Made by a program: the position numbers and the translations under genes | Source: Paracidovorax anthurii | GTDB lineage: Bacteria > Pseudomonadota > Gammaproteobacteria > Burkholderiales > Burkholderiaceae_C | Reading direction: 5' to 3' | Assembly: GCF_003269065.1 (NCBI RefSeq) | Contig: NZ_QLTA01000014.1 | Span: 1 to 64,000 of the forward strand | DNA length: 64,000 bases | The notes under the pieces: generated by a model | What the model saw: only the letters and a program-made list of their open reading frames with translations | The model's database searches: none | What the model was told of the DNA's origin: nothing | In this document: one piece after another, positions 51,873-59,968 of the stretch | How the letters are laid out: each line of letters begins with the position of its first letter | How positions within the stretch are numbered: the first letter of the stretch is position 1

Positions 51873-51878
51873 ATTATA
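51873..51878 (-). promoter_or_regulatory. -10 box of the abiEi-abiEii operon
   Basis: A consensus TATAAT on the minus strand lies 11 bases before the abiEi ATG, within AT-rich sequence. No good -35 is visible, and the implied leader is only a few bases. Confidence 0.55.
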
Positions 51879-51941
51879 ATCGACGGCGAAAAGGAACGTA
51901 CGGCAAGCCACCGCACCCTCTGACGCCTGACCGCCTCCGAC

Positions 51942-53321
51942 ATGCCCATCTTCACGCGCCGCCGTCTACAGGCCATGCTGAACGATCTGGCCCCGCGCCT
52001 GGACGAGGCGAAGGGGAAGGATCTGCTGCGGCGACTCGAGAACAAGCGGGTGGAGCAGGCGTTGCCTGCGGAGATGGAACTCGCGCTGCTGTGGGGCTTG
52101 CTTCAGCTTGGCGATGTCGAAGTTGAGCCGGAGTGGTTCGCGCTCGGGCGCCTGCCGGATGCCTATTCCGAGCTGCTCTTTGCGCCGCAACCTGCCGCGA
52201 TCGAGATCGCGGCCATCTCCGATGCCGGCCTGGCACAGGAAGACGAGATGAGGCGCACGGCGAGCCTGCTGTGCGAAGCGGCGAACAGGATCCGCCGCGG
52301 TGAGGGGCATCACCTGTACTTCCACTTCGGCGAGGAGAGCGGCTACACGCCTGAGGGGTACGTGCGCAGACGAAAGGTTGATCCCGAATTCAAGGTGACG
52401 GATGACATTGCCGCCGAGTTGCGGGCGTGGATGACCTCTGCCGGCAGCGCGGCCCAGCGAGCACCTCTTCGAGTCACCGTCGGCAGGACCGATCTGGTGG
52501 TCACGTGGAATGAGTGCAAGCAGTCCCGCCACTCCAACTTCTTCTCGACGATGCCGGCCGAGGCGTACTCGCTGACCGACAACCCGGTGCACTCAACCCT
52601 CAAGGCAAAGGCCGATCAGTTGAGGAGTGCGGATTTCCAGGGCGTCCGGTGCTTGCTGCTGGCGGACGTCGGAAGCAGGCTGCTCCGCAATCCGAATGAG
52701 AGCATGCACAGCCCCGGCGCGGTCACCGGACGGCAGATCATCGACAGCTTCCTCGCGCAGCCAAGGTGCGGTCTCGACGTGGTTTGCGTCTTCTCGCCTC
52801 GACGAGAGAGGGACTTCATGTCGATCTCGCGCAAGCCACTCACTTGGCAGGTGAGTGCCTTCGTCCGCCCGGGGGTCGAGGTAACGATGAGCGGACTCGA
52901 AAGACTGGCCTCGGTGCTGCCGCGTCCACGGTTCGAGGGCTACCAGGCCCGCTCATTGCAGCAGCAGGCGGCATACGGGCCAGACAGTCGCGGGTGGTGC
53001 GTCGGCACCAACATCACGAGTGGAAGAACGAAAATGACGATCAGCATCTCTGCACGTGCGCTTCTTAAACTGTTGGCTGGACGGCTGACGCAGGACCACT
53101 TTCAGCACGCGATCGGCATGGACGATGCGAGAGGTCGTGCGAACCTGTTCAAGCTTTGTCTCGATCGCGGCGAGATCATCTCTGCGGTCCGGCTTGAACC
53201 CGGTGGGGTCGACGAAGACGACGATCGTTTCGTCATCGAGTTCTCGAAGGACCCATCCGCCTCGGCGTTGTCCATCGGACCTACCGAGGGCGGTGCCACC
53301 CCCTCGACCGGTGCGCCGTGA
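51942..53321 (+). CDS. Accessory-island protein of unknown function (459 residues)
   Basis: I do not recognise this family. The protein is divergent from abiEi, 79 bases away. Visible features are an N-terminal helical part with RLENKRVEQALPAEMELALLWGLLQL, a central region with LVVTWNECKQSRHSNFFSTMPAE, and a C-terminal SISARALLKLLAGRLTQDHF segment. A possible nuclease-like TWNECKQSRHSN (E...K pattern) is weak. The next gene begins 11 bases later, so the two form an operon. Placement between two AbiE modules suggests a defence role. Confidence 0.7.
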   Translation: MPIFTRRRLQAMLNDLAPRLDEAKGKDLLRRLENKRVEQALPAEMELALLWGLLQLGDVEVEPEWFALGRLPDAYSELLFAPQPAAIEIAAISDAGLAQEDEMRRTASLLCEAANRIRRGEGHHLYFHFGEESGYTPEGYVRRRKVDPEFKVTDDIAAELRAWMTSAGSAAQRAPLRVTVGRTDLVVTWNECKQSRHSNFFSTMPAEAYSLTDNPVHSTLKAKADQLRSADFQGVRCLLLADVGSRLLRNPNESMHSPGAVTGRQIIDSFLAQPRCGLDVVCVFSPRRERDFMSISRKPLTWQVSAFVRPGVEVTMSGLERLASVLPRPRFEGYQARSLQQQAAYGPDSRGWCVGTNITSGRTKMTISISARALLKLLAGRLTQDHFQHAIGMDDARGRANLFKLCLDRGEIISAVRLEPGGVDEDDDRFVIEFSKDPSASALSIGPTEGGATPSTGAP

Positions 53322-53332
53322 CGGAGGGCGCG

Positions 53333-54598
53333 ATGAGCAACGGCGCCATCACACGCACCGATCTGTACCGGCAGGTATGGGAGACGCCACTCAGCCGACT
53401 GGCACCTGAGCTCGGCTTGTCCGACAACGGCTTGCGCAAGCTCTGCAAGCGCCACGACATCCCCATCCCTGCTCGCGGCTACTGGGCTCGTGCCGCCGCA
53501 GGGCAGGCCGTCAAATCAACGAAGCTGCCCCGGCCAGACGACAACGAACTCGTATGGGAGCCGCCCACGCCCCGCGAAGCAAAGCGCCGCGAGACGGCTC
53601 GAGCACAGGCATCGCTTTCGCAGAGCACGGTGCGCGAAGCCAGGTCTGCCGTCGAAGTTCTGCCCACCGAGATCCGACCAACGCTCGATGGGTGCGACCA
53701 CCTGGTTCGGAACACGGCGCGCTTCTTCACCGCGTTGGCCGCGAAAGTCGAAAAGCGCAAGACAGAGCTGGAGAAGGCCCGAGGGCGGCATTCCGGGCGG
53801 CCGCAACTGCTATTTCTTGCACCGCAGAGGACACTGAACGGCCGGTTCGCTCCGGACGAACCGGGATGCCTTCGCATCGTCGCGACCCTGAAGAACATTG
53901 ATTGGATCTTGCGTTTCCACGATGCGCTGATCCGCGCGCTGAAGTCGCAGGGCTGCAAAGTGGAGGTGCGCGAATGGAACAGGTCTCACCTGGTGGAGAT
54001 TCACGGCAGCGGCGAACAAATCGGCCTGTCGTTCGCCGAGGAGTTCGAGACGCGCGTCCGCAAGGATCCGCAGCGTCCATGGGATGACAAAGAGTACGTT
54101 GCCAAGGACACCTACAAACTCAAGATCGAACGGCCTCTCGGGTCTCCCAAGGCCTGGGTCGGCAACCAAGCGCGGTTGGCCGAGTTGCTGTCGGCAATCG
54201 CACGCGACATCGCCGCCATGCTGGCCGCCCAGGTAGAGGTGCGCAAGGTTCGTGAGGCCGAAGAGGCGGAGCGCAAGGTCGCCGCAGAGAAGCGGGCGGA
54301 GGCGAGTCGCGTGTGGTTCGCGGCGCAGAAGTTGATCGCCGATCGAAAGGCGGCCCGACACGCGCAAATCGATCGAGCGCGGGCCGCGGGCAAGGCCTAC
54401 GACGAGTTCTTGAGCTTACGGCGTGTGGTGGCCGAGATGGAGGCGCGTGTTCAGGCGGAGACCGACGAAGCCGTGCGCGAATGGCTGACTCTTGTGCGCG
54501 GCAGTTTGTCCGACCCGATCGAGAACCTCATGCACGCCATTCGTACAGAGGCAGCGGGTGGCGAAAGGCCGTTGTGGTGGCCCGATGCCGACCGATGA
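53333..54598 (+). CDS. Accessory-island protein with N-terminal HTH-like domain and coiled coil
   Basis: The 421-residue protein starts with a probable HTH (RTDLYRQVWETPLSRLAPELGLSDNGLRKLCKRHDIPIPARGYW, recognisable by LAPELGLSDNGLRKL). A central domain with LKNIDWILRFHDALIRALKSQG and VHLVEIHG-like strands follows, and the C-terminal part is a long charged helix (about residues 280-380). The ATG at 53333 has GGAGGG 4 bases upstream; a GTG at 53318 overlaps the previous stop. I know of similar N-terminal domains only as hypothetical proteins near defence genes; function unknown. Confidence 0.7.
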   Translation: MSNGAITRTDLYRQVWETPLSRLAPELGLSDNGLRKLCKRHDIPIPARGYWARAAAGQAVKSTKLPRPDDNELVWEPPTPREAKRRETARAQASLSQSTVREARSAVEVLPTEIRPTLDGCDHLVRNTARFFTALAAKVEKRKTELEKARGRHSGRPQLLFLAPQRTLNGRFAPDEPGCLRIVATLKNIDWILRFHDALIRALKSQGCKVEVREWNRSHLVEIHGSGEQIGLSFAEEFETRVRKDPQRPWDDKEYVAKDTYKLKIERPLGSPKAWVGNQARLAELLSAIARDIAAMLAAQVEVRKVREAEEAERKVAAEKRAEASRVWFAAQKLIADRKAARHAQIDRARAAGKAYDEFLSLRRVVAEMEARVQAETDEAVREWLTLVRGSLSDPIENLMHAIRTEAAGGERPLWWPDADR

Positions 54599-54771
54599 CT
54601 CCGAGGGATTTGCGCAGATTCAAGTGCCGAGTGGCGCTGGAGGCCGTGGGCTCTGGGTTGGCTTTGCGACCCAGAAAGCGTTCAGGCCGGGCGATCTATG
54701 CAGGTCACCCGCCACGATGCCATTGCGGCAGTGACCGGAAAGACCCGTACGGCCGAGCGCATGATGGTTGA
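54595..54771 (+). CDS. Possible small protein downstream (58 residues)
   Basis: The ATG overlaps the previous stop (ATGA). The frame is basic (RRFKCRVALEAVGSGLALRPRKRSGR) and ends with a CHCG motif. Coupling suggests it could be real, but nothing else supports it. Confidence 0.25.
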   Translation: MTPRDLRRFKCRVALEAVGSGLALRPRKRSGRAIYAGHPPRCHCGSDRKDPYGRAHDG

Positions 54772-55116
54772 AGCAGTTCATATGTAGCTAAAGAACGGTT
54801 TCAGCGGTCTTTCGACTGGCCCGGCACGGCGACTTGCTAGGGTCTGCTGCACAGCAGACCATGGAGCTACACCACGATATGACCACGAGCGTCCGGAAAG
54901 CGATGTGATCGGGAGTTCAGCGTTCGCACACGAACCCCTTTCTGGGAACGCCACGATGCGCTGAAGTGTTCCGTTTGTTCGTCATACGTCGATGCTCAAC
55001 GTTGATACGGAACAAGTTCAGTGGGCCTGCTACCACGAGCGCAAACGTGGCAACCACGGCGTCGCTACCACAGTCCGAACGCAGGTCGCTCGTCTTCTGA
55101 TGCGCAGAATGGCGAG
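54772..55116. other. Non-coding stretch with a perfect hairpin
   Basis: I see no gene in these 345 bases. The main structure is a perfect 9-base hairpin GGTCTGCTG-CA-CAGCAGACC at 54841-54860, with no T-run after it. It may terminate the upstream operon or be part of a mobile-element boundary. Confidence 0.5.
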
Positions 55117-55362
55117 ATGACTACTGTTTTCCCAAAGGCTTCGGCCCAAAACTATCCATCTCATCCCGTCCCCTCGCTGCCGCCGACTGGCTTTGTCAGG
55201 CAGGCACAGGTTCTTGCTTTCATCCCGATTTCGAGGTCGACGTGGTGGCGCCAAGTTGCAGCTAAGACGTTCCCCGCGCCGGTGAAGCTGACGCCGGGCA
55301 TCACCGCTTGGCGGGCCGAAGACATCAGGCTGTGGATCGAGAACAGGAGCGGAGCGGCCTGA
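55117..55362 (+). CDS. AlpA-like helix-turn-helix regulator
   Basis: The 81-residue protein ends with the AlpA/excisionase-type fold: GFVRQAQVLAFIPISRSTWWRQVAAKTFPAPVKLTPGITAWRAEDIRLWIE, in which IPISRSTWWR is the recognition helix and TAWRAEDI the wing. Such proteins control integrases of genomic islands. GGCGAG lies just before the ATG. Its presence here fits a mobile island, though no integrase gene is seen within the window. Confidence 0.8.
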   Translation: MTTVFPKASAQNYPSHPVPSLPPTGFVRQAQVLAFIPISRSTWWRQVAAKTFPAPVKLTPGITAWRAEDIRLWIENRSGAA

Positions 55363-55459
55363 ACCGTTCGAGTCGACTCACGCCTGTGCTTAGGCTAGTT
55401 GGCTGACGTCAGATTTCACTCTGAATAGCCGTTCCAGCCGCCGCTGAAATCGCCATTTC

Positions 55460-55499
55460 GGATGAAATTCTTGCTAAATTTCATCCCATCAGCTAGATT
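55460..55499 (+). promoter_or_regulatory. Promoter with overlapping operator of the second AbiE module
   Basis: A perfect 10-base inverted repeat GGATGAAATT / AATTTCATCC (55460-55486) overlaps a -35-like TTGCTA (55471-55476). TAGATT (55494-55499) is 17 bases further on as the -10. AbiEi antitoxins repress through inverted repeats in this position. Confidence 0.65.
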
Positions 55500-55535
55500 C
55501 AGCGGGTGCTGAAATCTATTAGTCCGGTGAAACCC

Positions 55536-56624
55536 ATGAGCCCGCTTGAGGTCGAGCAAGCCTGGCCAAGCCTGCTTCAGGGGCTGCTGGAAGCCTCACC
55601 GATCGTCAAGAACGTCGTTGTAGACCCCGTCCCTCGGCGTGAGGACGGGGGTTACGACGGCGAGGTCGACTTCACCATCGACGAGGAGCCGCATCGCCTC
55701 ATCGTCGAATGCAAGTCGTCCGGGCAACCGCGCTACGTTCGGGACGCGATGAGCCAGCTCGGCCGAGAGATCTTCAGGGCAACCGGATTGACGCGCGGCC
55801 TGGTGTTCGCGCCATTCATCTCGCCAGCTTCCCGCGCGATGCTCGCGGAAAGCAGCATCGGCTGGCTCGACCTGGCGGGCAACGCACGCATCGTGTTCCC
55901 CCGCTTCCATCTGGAGATCAACAAGGCCGACCGCGACCCCTTCGCGACCAAGCGCGAGCAGCGTTCGTTGTTCTTCCCGAAATCCGCGCGCCTGCTGAAA
56001 CTGCTTCTGCACAAGCCGAACGCCTCCTGGAAGGTGGTCGAGCTGGCGGCCCAGGCCGATGTCAGTGTCGGCCAGGTCAGCAACGTTCGTCGAGCGCTGA
56101 TCGAACGGGAATGGGCGCACGCCGAGACGGGGGAGGGGCTGCGCCTGACCCAGCCGGAAGCCTTGCTTGACGCCTGGCGGGACGACGGTGTCCAGACCCC
56201 CAGTGTTGTGCTGCGCGGCCACACGTTGAAGCACGGGAGAGCACTCGAAGCTGCGATCGAGCAAATCTTTGCCGAGGTCGCTGCTCAGGGATCGCAGGTG
56301 CTGCTCGCATCGCACTCAGTTGCGCGTCGCGCGGCGCCGTATGCGCGTGTCGCTGGTGAGTTCTTCTATGCCGCACCCGTCGGCATCGCGCTCCTCAAAC
56401 GCCACCTGGAGATCGCGCCGACCGACAAGGGCGAGAACGTCACCATCTTCAGGCCCAGCGACGACGGTCTCTGGCAAGAAACGATGGACCTCTCGCCCAA
56501 GCTCAAGGGGACGGGTCCGATCCAGACCTATCTGGACCTGCTGTCCACCGGCGAGCGTGGCCGTGAAGCGGCGGAGCATTGGCGTGCCGAGAGGATCAAG
56601 CCCCTGTTGGCCGGGGTGTCGTGA
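55536..56624 (+). CDS. AbiEi-family antitoxin with N-terminal PD-(D/E)xK-like domain
   Basis: The 362-residue protein has an N-terminal restriction-endonuclease-like core (EVDFTIDEEPHRLIVECKSSG, with D45 and E58-x-K60). A central winged helix (SWKVVELAAQADVSVGQVSNVRRALIEREW) and a C-terminal AbiEi-type region follow. It is 150 residues longer than the antitoxin at 51242. It precedes a nucleotidyltransferase toxin with a 1-base overlap, so it is the antitoxin by position. Whether the nuclease-like domain is active is unknown. GTG at 55506 is an alternative start, which would make the mRNA nearly leaderless. Confidence 0.8.
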   Translation: MSPLEVEQAWPSLLQGLLEASPIVKNVVVDPVPRREDGGYDGEVDFTIDEEPHRLIVECKSSGQPRYVRDAMSQLGREIFRATGLTRGLVFAPFISPASRAMLAESSIGWLDLAGNARIVFPRFHLEINKADRDPFATKREQRSLFFPKSARLLKLLLHKPNASWKVVELAAQADVSVGQVSNVRRALIEREWAHAETGEGLRLTQPEALLDAWRDDGVQTPSVVLRGHTLKHGRALEAAIEQIFAEVAAQGSQVLLASHSVARRAAPYARVAGEFFYAAPVGIALLKRHLEIAPTDKGENVTIFRPSDDGLWQETMDLSPKLKGTGPIQTYLDLLSTGERGREAAEHWRAERIKPLLAGVS

Positions 56625-57469
56625 TGGAACCGAAGTCTGCAAACGACTATGACGACGTCGGCGCACAGGCCGTGCTCTCAGTCTTGTTGGAGATCGGCCA
56701 GGTGCTCGGCGCCTATCGCGATCGATTTGTCGTCATCGGCGGCTCCGTGCCATGGCTGCTCTTTCCGGATGCCGTGCCCGCACACGTCGGGACCTTGGAC
56801 ATCGACCTCAGCCTTGACGCGCAAGCTTTGGGCGATGGCGACTACAAGCACTTGGTCGAGTCGCTCGAGGCGGCGGGGTACCAGCGCGCCGCTGAGGACA
56901 TGAAGTGGTTCCAACTTCGGCGCACGGTCGAATTCAAGGACCATGCGCCAGTGGCCGTCATCATCGACCTGCTGATGCCGCGCGAAGCGAAGTTCAAACG
57001 CAACAAGCCGCCGCTGTTGGCGAACTTCGCGGTGCAGAAGGCCGACGGCGCGGGCGTGGCCATGCAGTCGTTCGTTCGGCACAAGCTCGACGGCACGATG
57101 CCGGACGGGCGTCGCAACACGGTAGAACTCCGTGTCGCGAGCATCCCGGCGCTGCTGGTGATGAAAGGCTATGCGCTCGTTGGCCGCGACAAGCATAAGG
57201 ACGCCTACGACATCTACTTCTCGGTGCGCGAGTTCGAAGGTGGACCAGGTGCGCTTGCCGAAGCGTGTCGACCGCTGCTCGACGATCCGGTGGCGCTCGA
57301 GGGCTTCAAGCACATCGCAGGGAAGTTCACGGACGAGGCTGCATTCGGGCCTACTACGGTCCGCCAGTTCCTGAGCGACTCGGCCGCGCTTGGTGACATG
57401 ACGGCCGATCAGGTTCAGGTCGACGCGTTTCGCCAAGTCAAGGCGTGGCTCGAAAGTTTGGGCTTTTGA
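56624..57469 (+). CDS. AbiEii-type nucleotidyltransferase toxin, second module
   Basis: The 281-residue protein has the nucleotidyltransferase motif VVIGGSVPWLL (G39 G40 S41) followed by LDIDLSLD (D59 and D61), and RDKHKDAYDIYF near residue 190. The ATG overlaps the antitoxin TGA by 1 base. It differs strongly in sequence from the toxin at 50373, so the two modules are separate acquisitions rather than a duplication. Confidence 0.85.
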   Translation: MEPKSANDYDDVGAQAVLSVLLEIGQVLGAYRDRFVVIGGSVPWLLFPDAVPAHVGTLDIDLSLDAQALGDGDYKHLVESLEAAGYQRAAEDMKWFQLRRTVEFKDHAPVAVIIDLLMPREAKFKRNKPPLLANFAVQKADGAGVAMQSFVRHKLDGTMPDGRRNTVELRVASIPALLVMKGYALVGRDKHKDAYDIYFSVREFEGGPGALAEACRPLLDDPVALEGFKHIAGKFTDEAAFGPTTVRQFLSDSAALGDMTADQVQVDAFRQVKAWLESLGF

Positions 57470-57491
57470 GCGAGTTGTCGTGACGTACCCC

Positions 57492-58082
57492 ATGCAGCAA
57501 TTGCCAACACCTGACGAAATTTCTGAGGCCGATGCGCGCCGCGCCGCATTCGTCTCGGCCATCCCGACGGAGGTCAGTCGGGCGGAAGACGAGATCCCAA
57601 AGGTGGTCCGCCAGATGAACGCTGCGGCCCGCAGCAAGCTGCAGCGGATCTATCAAGTCGCCGACGCGTTGTCAGAACACCGGGAACCGTTCGTGGCCTG
57701 CCACAAGGGCTGTGCTGCGTGCTGCCACATGAACGTCAGCATTACTGCGGTCGAAGCGGAGCGGCTCGCCCGCGCATCGGGTCGCCGGAAGACGCCATTG
57801 GTCAGCACGGTTGATCATGCGCTGGACGAATTCAGCGGCAGGCCTTGTCCCTTTCTCGACGGGCAGGGTGACTGCTCCGTGTACGAAGATCGGCCGTTGT
57901 CCTGCCGCAAGCACGCTTCGTTCTTCAAGTCCGACATTGCCTGCCATCCGCCGGTGATGCACCAGATCGAAGTTCCTATGCTGAGATTTGGTGGGTTGGA
58001 CGAGGCGCTGTTCGCTTTGTCGGGCGACCAAGTTTCGCCGGTGCTTGCGGACATCCGCGACTTCTTTCCGGGGGCAGGTTGA
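57492..58082 (+). CDS. YkgJ-family cysteine cluster protein
   Basis: The 196-residue protein has the YkgJ metal-binding pattern: CHKGCAACCHM, then PCPFLDGQGDCSVYEDRPLSCRKH and a last CHPP. These cysteines bind zinc or an iron-sulfur cluster. The role of the family is not settled. It starts 22 bases after the toxin gene (GTG at 57480 is also possible), so it may be co-transcribed with the module. Confidence 0.85.
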   Translation: MQQLPTPDEISEADARRAAFVSAIPTEVSRAEDEIPKVVRQMNAAARSKLQRIYQVADALSEHREPFVACHKGCAACCHMNVSITAVEAERLARASGRRKTPLVSTVDHALDEFSGRPCPFLDGQGDCSVYEDRPLSCRKHASFFKSDIACHPPVMHQIEVPMLRFGGLDEALFALSGDQVSPVLADIRDFFPGAG

Positions 58083-58230
58083 CGCCATTTGCTGCGTAAT
58101 CTCGAGTCCATCGTTGCGCGAGGCGTCACGGCGCGGCTGGCTTCCCGGCGTGCATGTATCGGGCAGCATGGGTGTGCTCAAGAACGGCACCTGGTGGCGC
58201 ACCTGAAGCTCTTTGAGTGACTATTGCCAG

Positions 58231-59964
58231 ATGAACATCCTCTCAACCGTCCGGGCGGCCGAGCAGCTTTCGGCAGCGCAACGCGACCTCCTGACTCGCC
58301 TGCTAGAGCAGATGCTCGTCCTGGGCGGAGGTGCCCCCGCGCTCAAGTTTCGAGCAGACCACTACTCTGATGTTGACGCGTTGGAGGAGCTGGAATCGAA
58401 CCGCTGGCTCAAGCGAGAGAACGACCACTACATCGTTCAGTCCATTGCTCTTCCCTTGCTGGACACGGAGCCGGCGCGTCGACTGCTATCGAACATCGAG
58501 CGTGTGTACGCGGTCCTCAAGGCTCAGTATCGCCTGACCCAGCAAGCGCAGGTCCCTGTGTCCGCTGTGGCCGTGCAAACTAAGCTACCCGTCGTAGATG
58601 TCACTGCTGCGCTTCGGGTGATGCTGGACACCTCCATCTGGTGCTCTGGGTGGTCGACGGATCTGCACAAGGAGGATGCTTTCGTTTGTCCTTCCGAGAC
58701 GGTCCTGAAGCACGAGACCTACGCAAAGCTGGTGGAGGAGGTGCGAAGCTGGAACGCATCCTCCCCCTTTCGGTCTATGGGCTCCAATGTGGCGTCCGAT
58801 GTCGAAGAGCCCGCTCAGTTGCATGTCGATGTCGAGCGCGAGCTGCCGGCCGCTCAGGCGAGCGCCGTGCTGTCCGTAGCGGAAGACCTCGAGGGCATGA
58901 AGTTCTCCCTCAACGACTACTACGACGATCTCGAACCCCAAGGCGTCATCGACAGCGTCCTCACTGGCAAAATCAACACACTGCGCGCCTACTGCGAAAC
59001 CATCGGGTGGCAAGTCCTGGCTCGGCAGCTCAAGGAACTCGCGCCTCTTCGCGGCAACGCCGTGGAGGCGATGGAACTCGTTAGAAGCTTTGTCGTTCCC
59101 GAGGTGCGCCGGCTTGTCATCGTCAAGGCGACACCCAAGGTCACGGTGAGAGACAGGGAGCCTACTCGCGTGGACAACGTACTTCGAGCGTGGCCGGCCG
59201 TCCGAGCTTGCTTGCAAGAGTTCAGCTTCTACGACATCAAGGAGGTGGCCGGATTGGCAGGCTTCGACGTCACTGCCACTGCGCATCTGGTGCAGAAGTC
59301 ACAAGGCGGTGCAACCAAAGGGCAGTTGATGTCGGCGATTGACGAGCAAGTCGCTCAGATGATCTGCCCCAACCGGACTCACTTCCTCACCATCCTCATC
59401 GAAGAAATCCTGCGGCGGCGCCCGGAAGCGCAGGACAAGCTCTCCGAGTACTTGAGCCGTCTAGGTTGGTCGTTCGTCAATCAAACGCTGGTGCCTCTGT
59501 CGGTGTTCGATGTCGACATCCTCGCTGACACGCCTGACGAGTCCCGTCACGACCTGCTGAAAGCTGCGCAACGTCTGCGCGACGGTGATCTCGGCGGAGC
59601 CATCTCTGCCGCTTGCGGCGCTGTCGATGCGGCCACGTCCAAGGTCTACGACGAACTGGGCCTTGGCGACCCGACCAAGGCATCGTTTCAGGAGCGCTGC
59701 AGGAAGGCGGTGTTGGCAAAGGGCGTGCTGATCGAACTTGACCGGCAGCTCGATGAACTTGGGTGGATCCAGTCCGATTTGGTGCCCTTCAAGAAGAACC
59801 TCGAAGGCGCGCTGAACCAAGGCGCCTATGTGATGCAGATGCTTCGCTCGCACATGGGTGACGTCCACGGCACGAAACCGATCCTGCGCTCACTCGTGTT
59901 CGACTGCCTGCGCTGGGCCGAGCTTCTAGTTGGTTCGTTGGTCGAGAGGTCCGAGAGCGCGTAA
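58231..59964 (+). CDS. Abi-C/HEPN-like protein, first gene of a putative defence operon
   Basis: The 577-residue protein ends with a domain like the abortive-infection C-terminal (Abi-C) family: AACGAVDAATSKVYDELGL, then RSHMGDVHGT. The last gives an R-x6-H pair (R539, H546), the HEPN RNase signature spacing. The N-terminal 400 residues are helical with no recognised motif. It is followed 4 bases later by a nuclease-like gene. A role as RNase effector triggered by infection is inferred. TTG at 58213 is an alternative start. Confidence 0.72.
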   Translation: MNILSTVRAAEQLSAAQRDLLTRLLEQMLVLGGGAPALKFRADHYSDVDALEELESNRWLKRENDHYIVQSIALPLLDTEPARRLLSNIERVYAVLKAQYRLTQQAQVPVSAVAVQTKLPVVDVTAALRVMLDTSIWCSGWSTDLHKEDAFVCPSETVLKHETYAKLVEEVRSWNASSPFRSMGSNVASDVEEPAQLHVDVERELPAAQASAVLSVAEDLEGMKFSLNDYYDDLEPQGVIDSVLTGKINTLRAYCETIGWQVLARQLKELAPLRGNAVEAMELVRSFVVPEVRRLVIVKATPKVTVRDREPTRVDNVLRAWPAVRACLQEFSFYDIKEVAGLAGFDVTATAHLVQKSQGGATKGQLMSAIDEQVAQMICPNRTHFLTILIEEILRRRPEAQDKLSEYLSRLGWSFVNQTLVPLSVFDVDILADTPDESRHDLLKAAQRLRDGDLGGAISAACGAVDAATSKVYDELGLGDPTKASFQERCRKAVLAKGVLIELDRQLDELGWIQSDLVPFKKNLEGALNQGAYVMQMLRSHMGDVHGTKPILRSLVFDCLRWAELLVGSLVERSESA

Positions 59965-59968
59965 GGGC

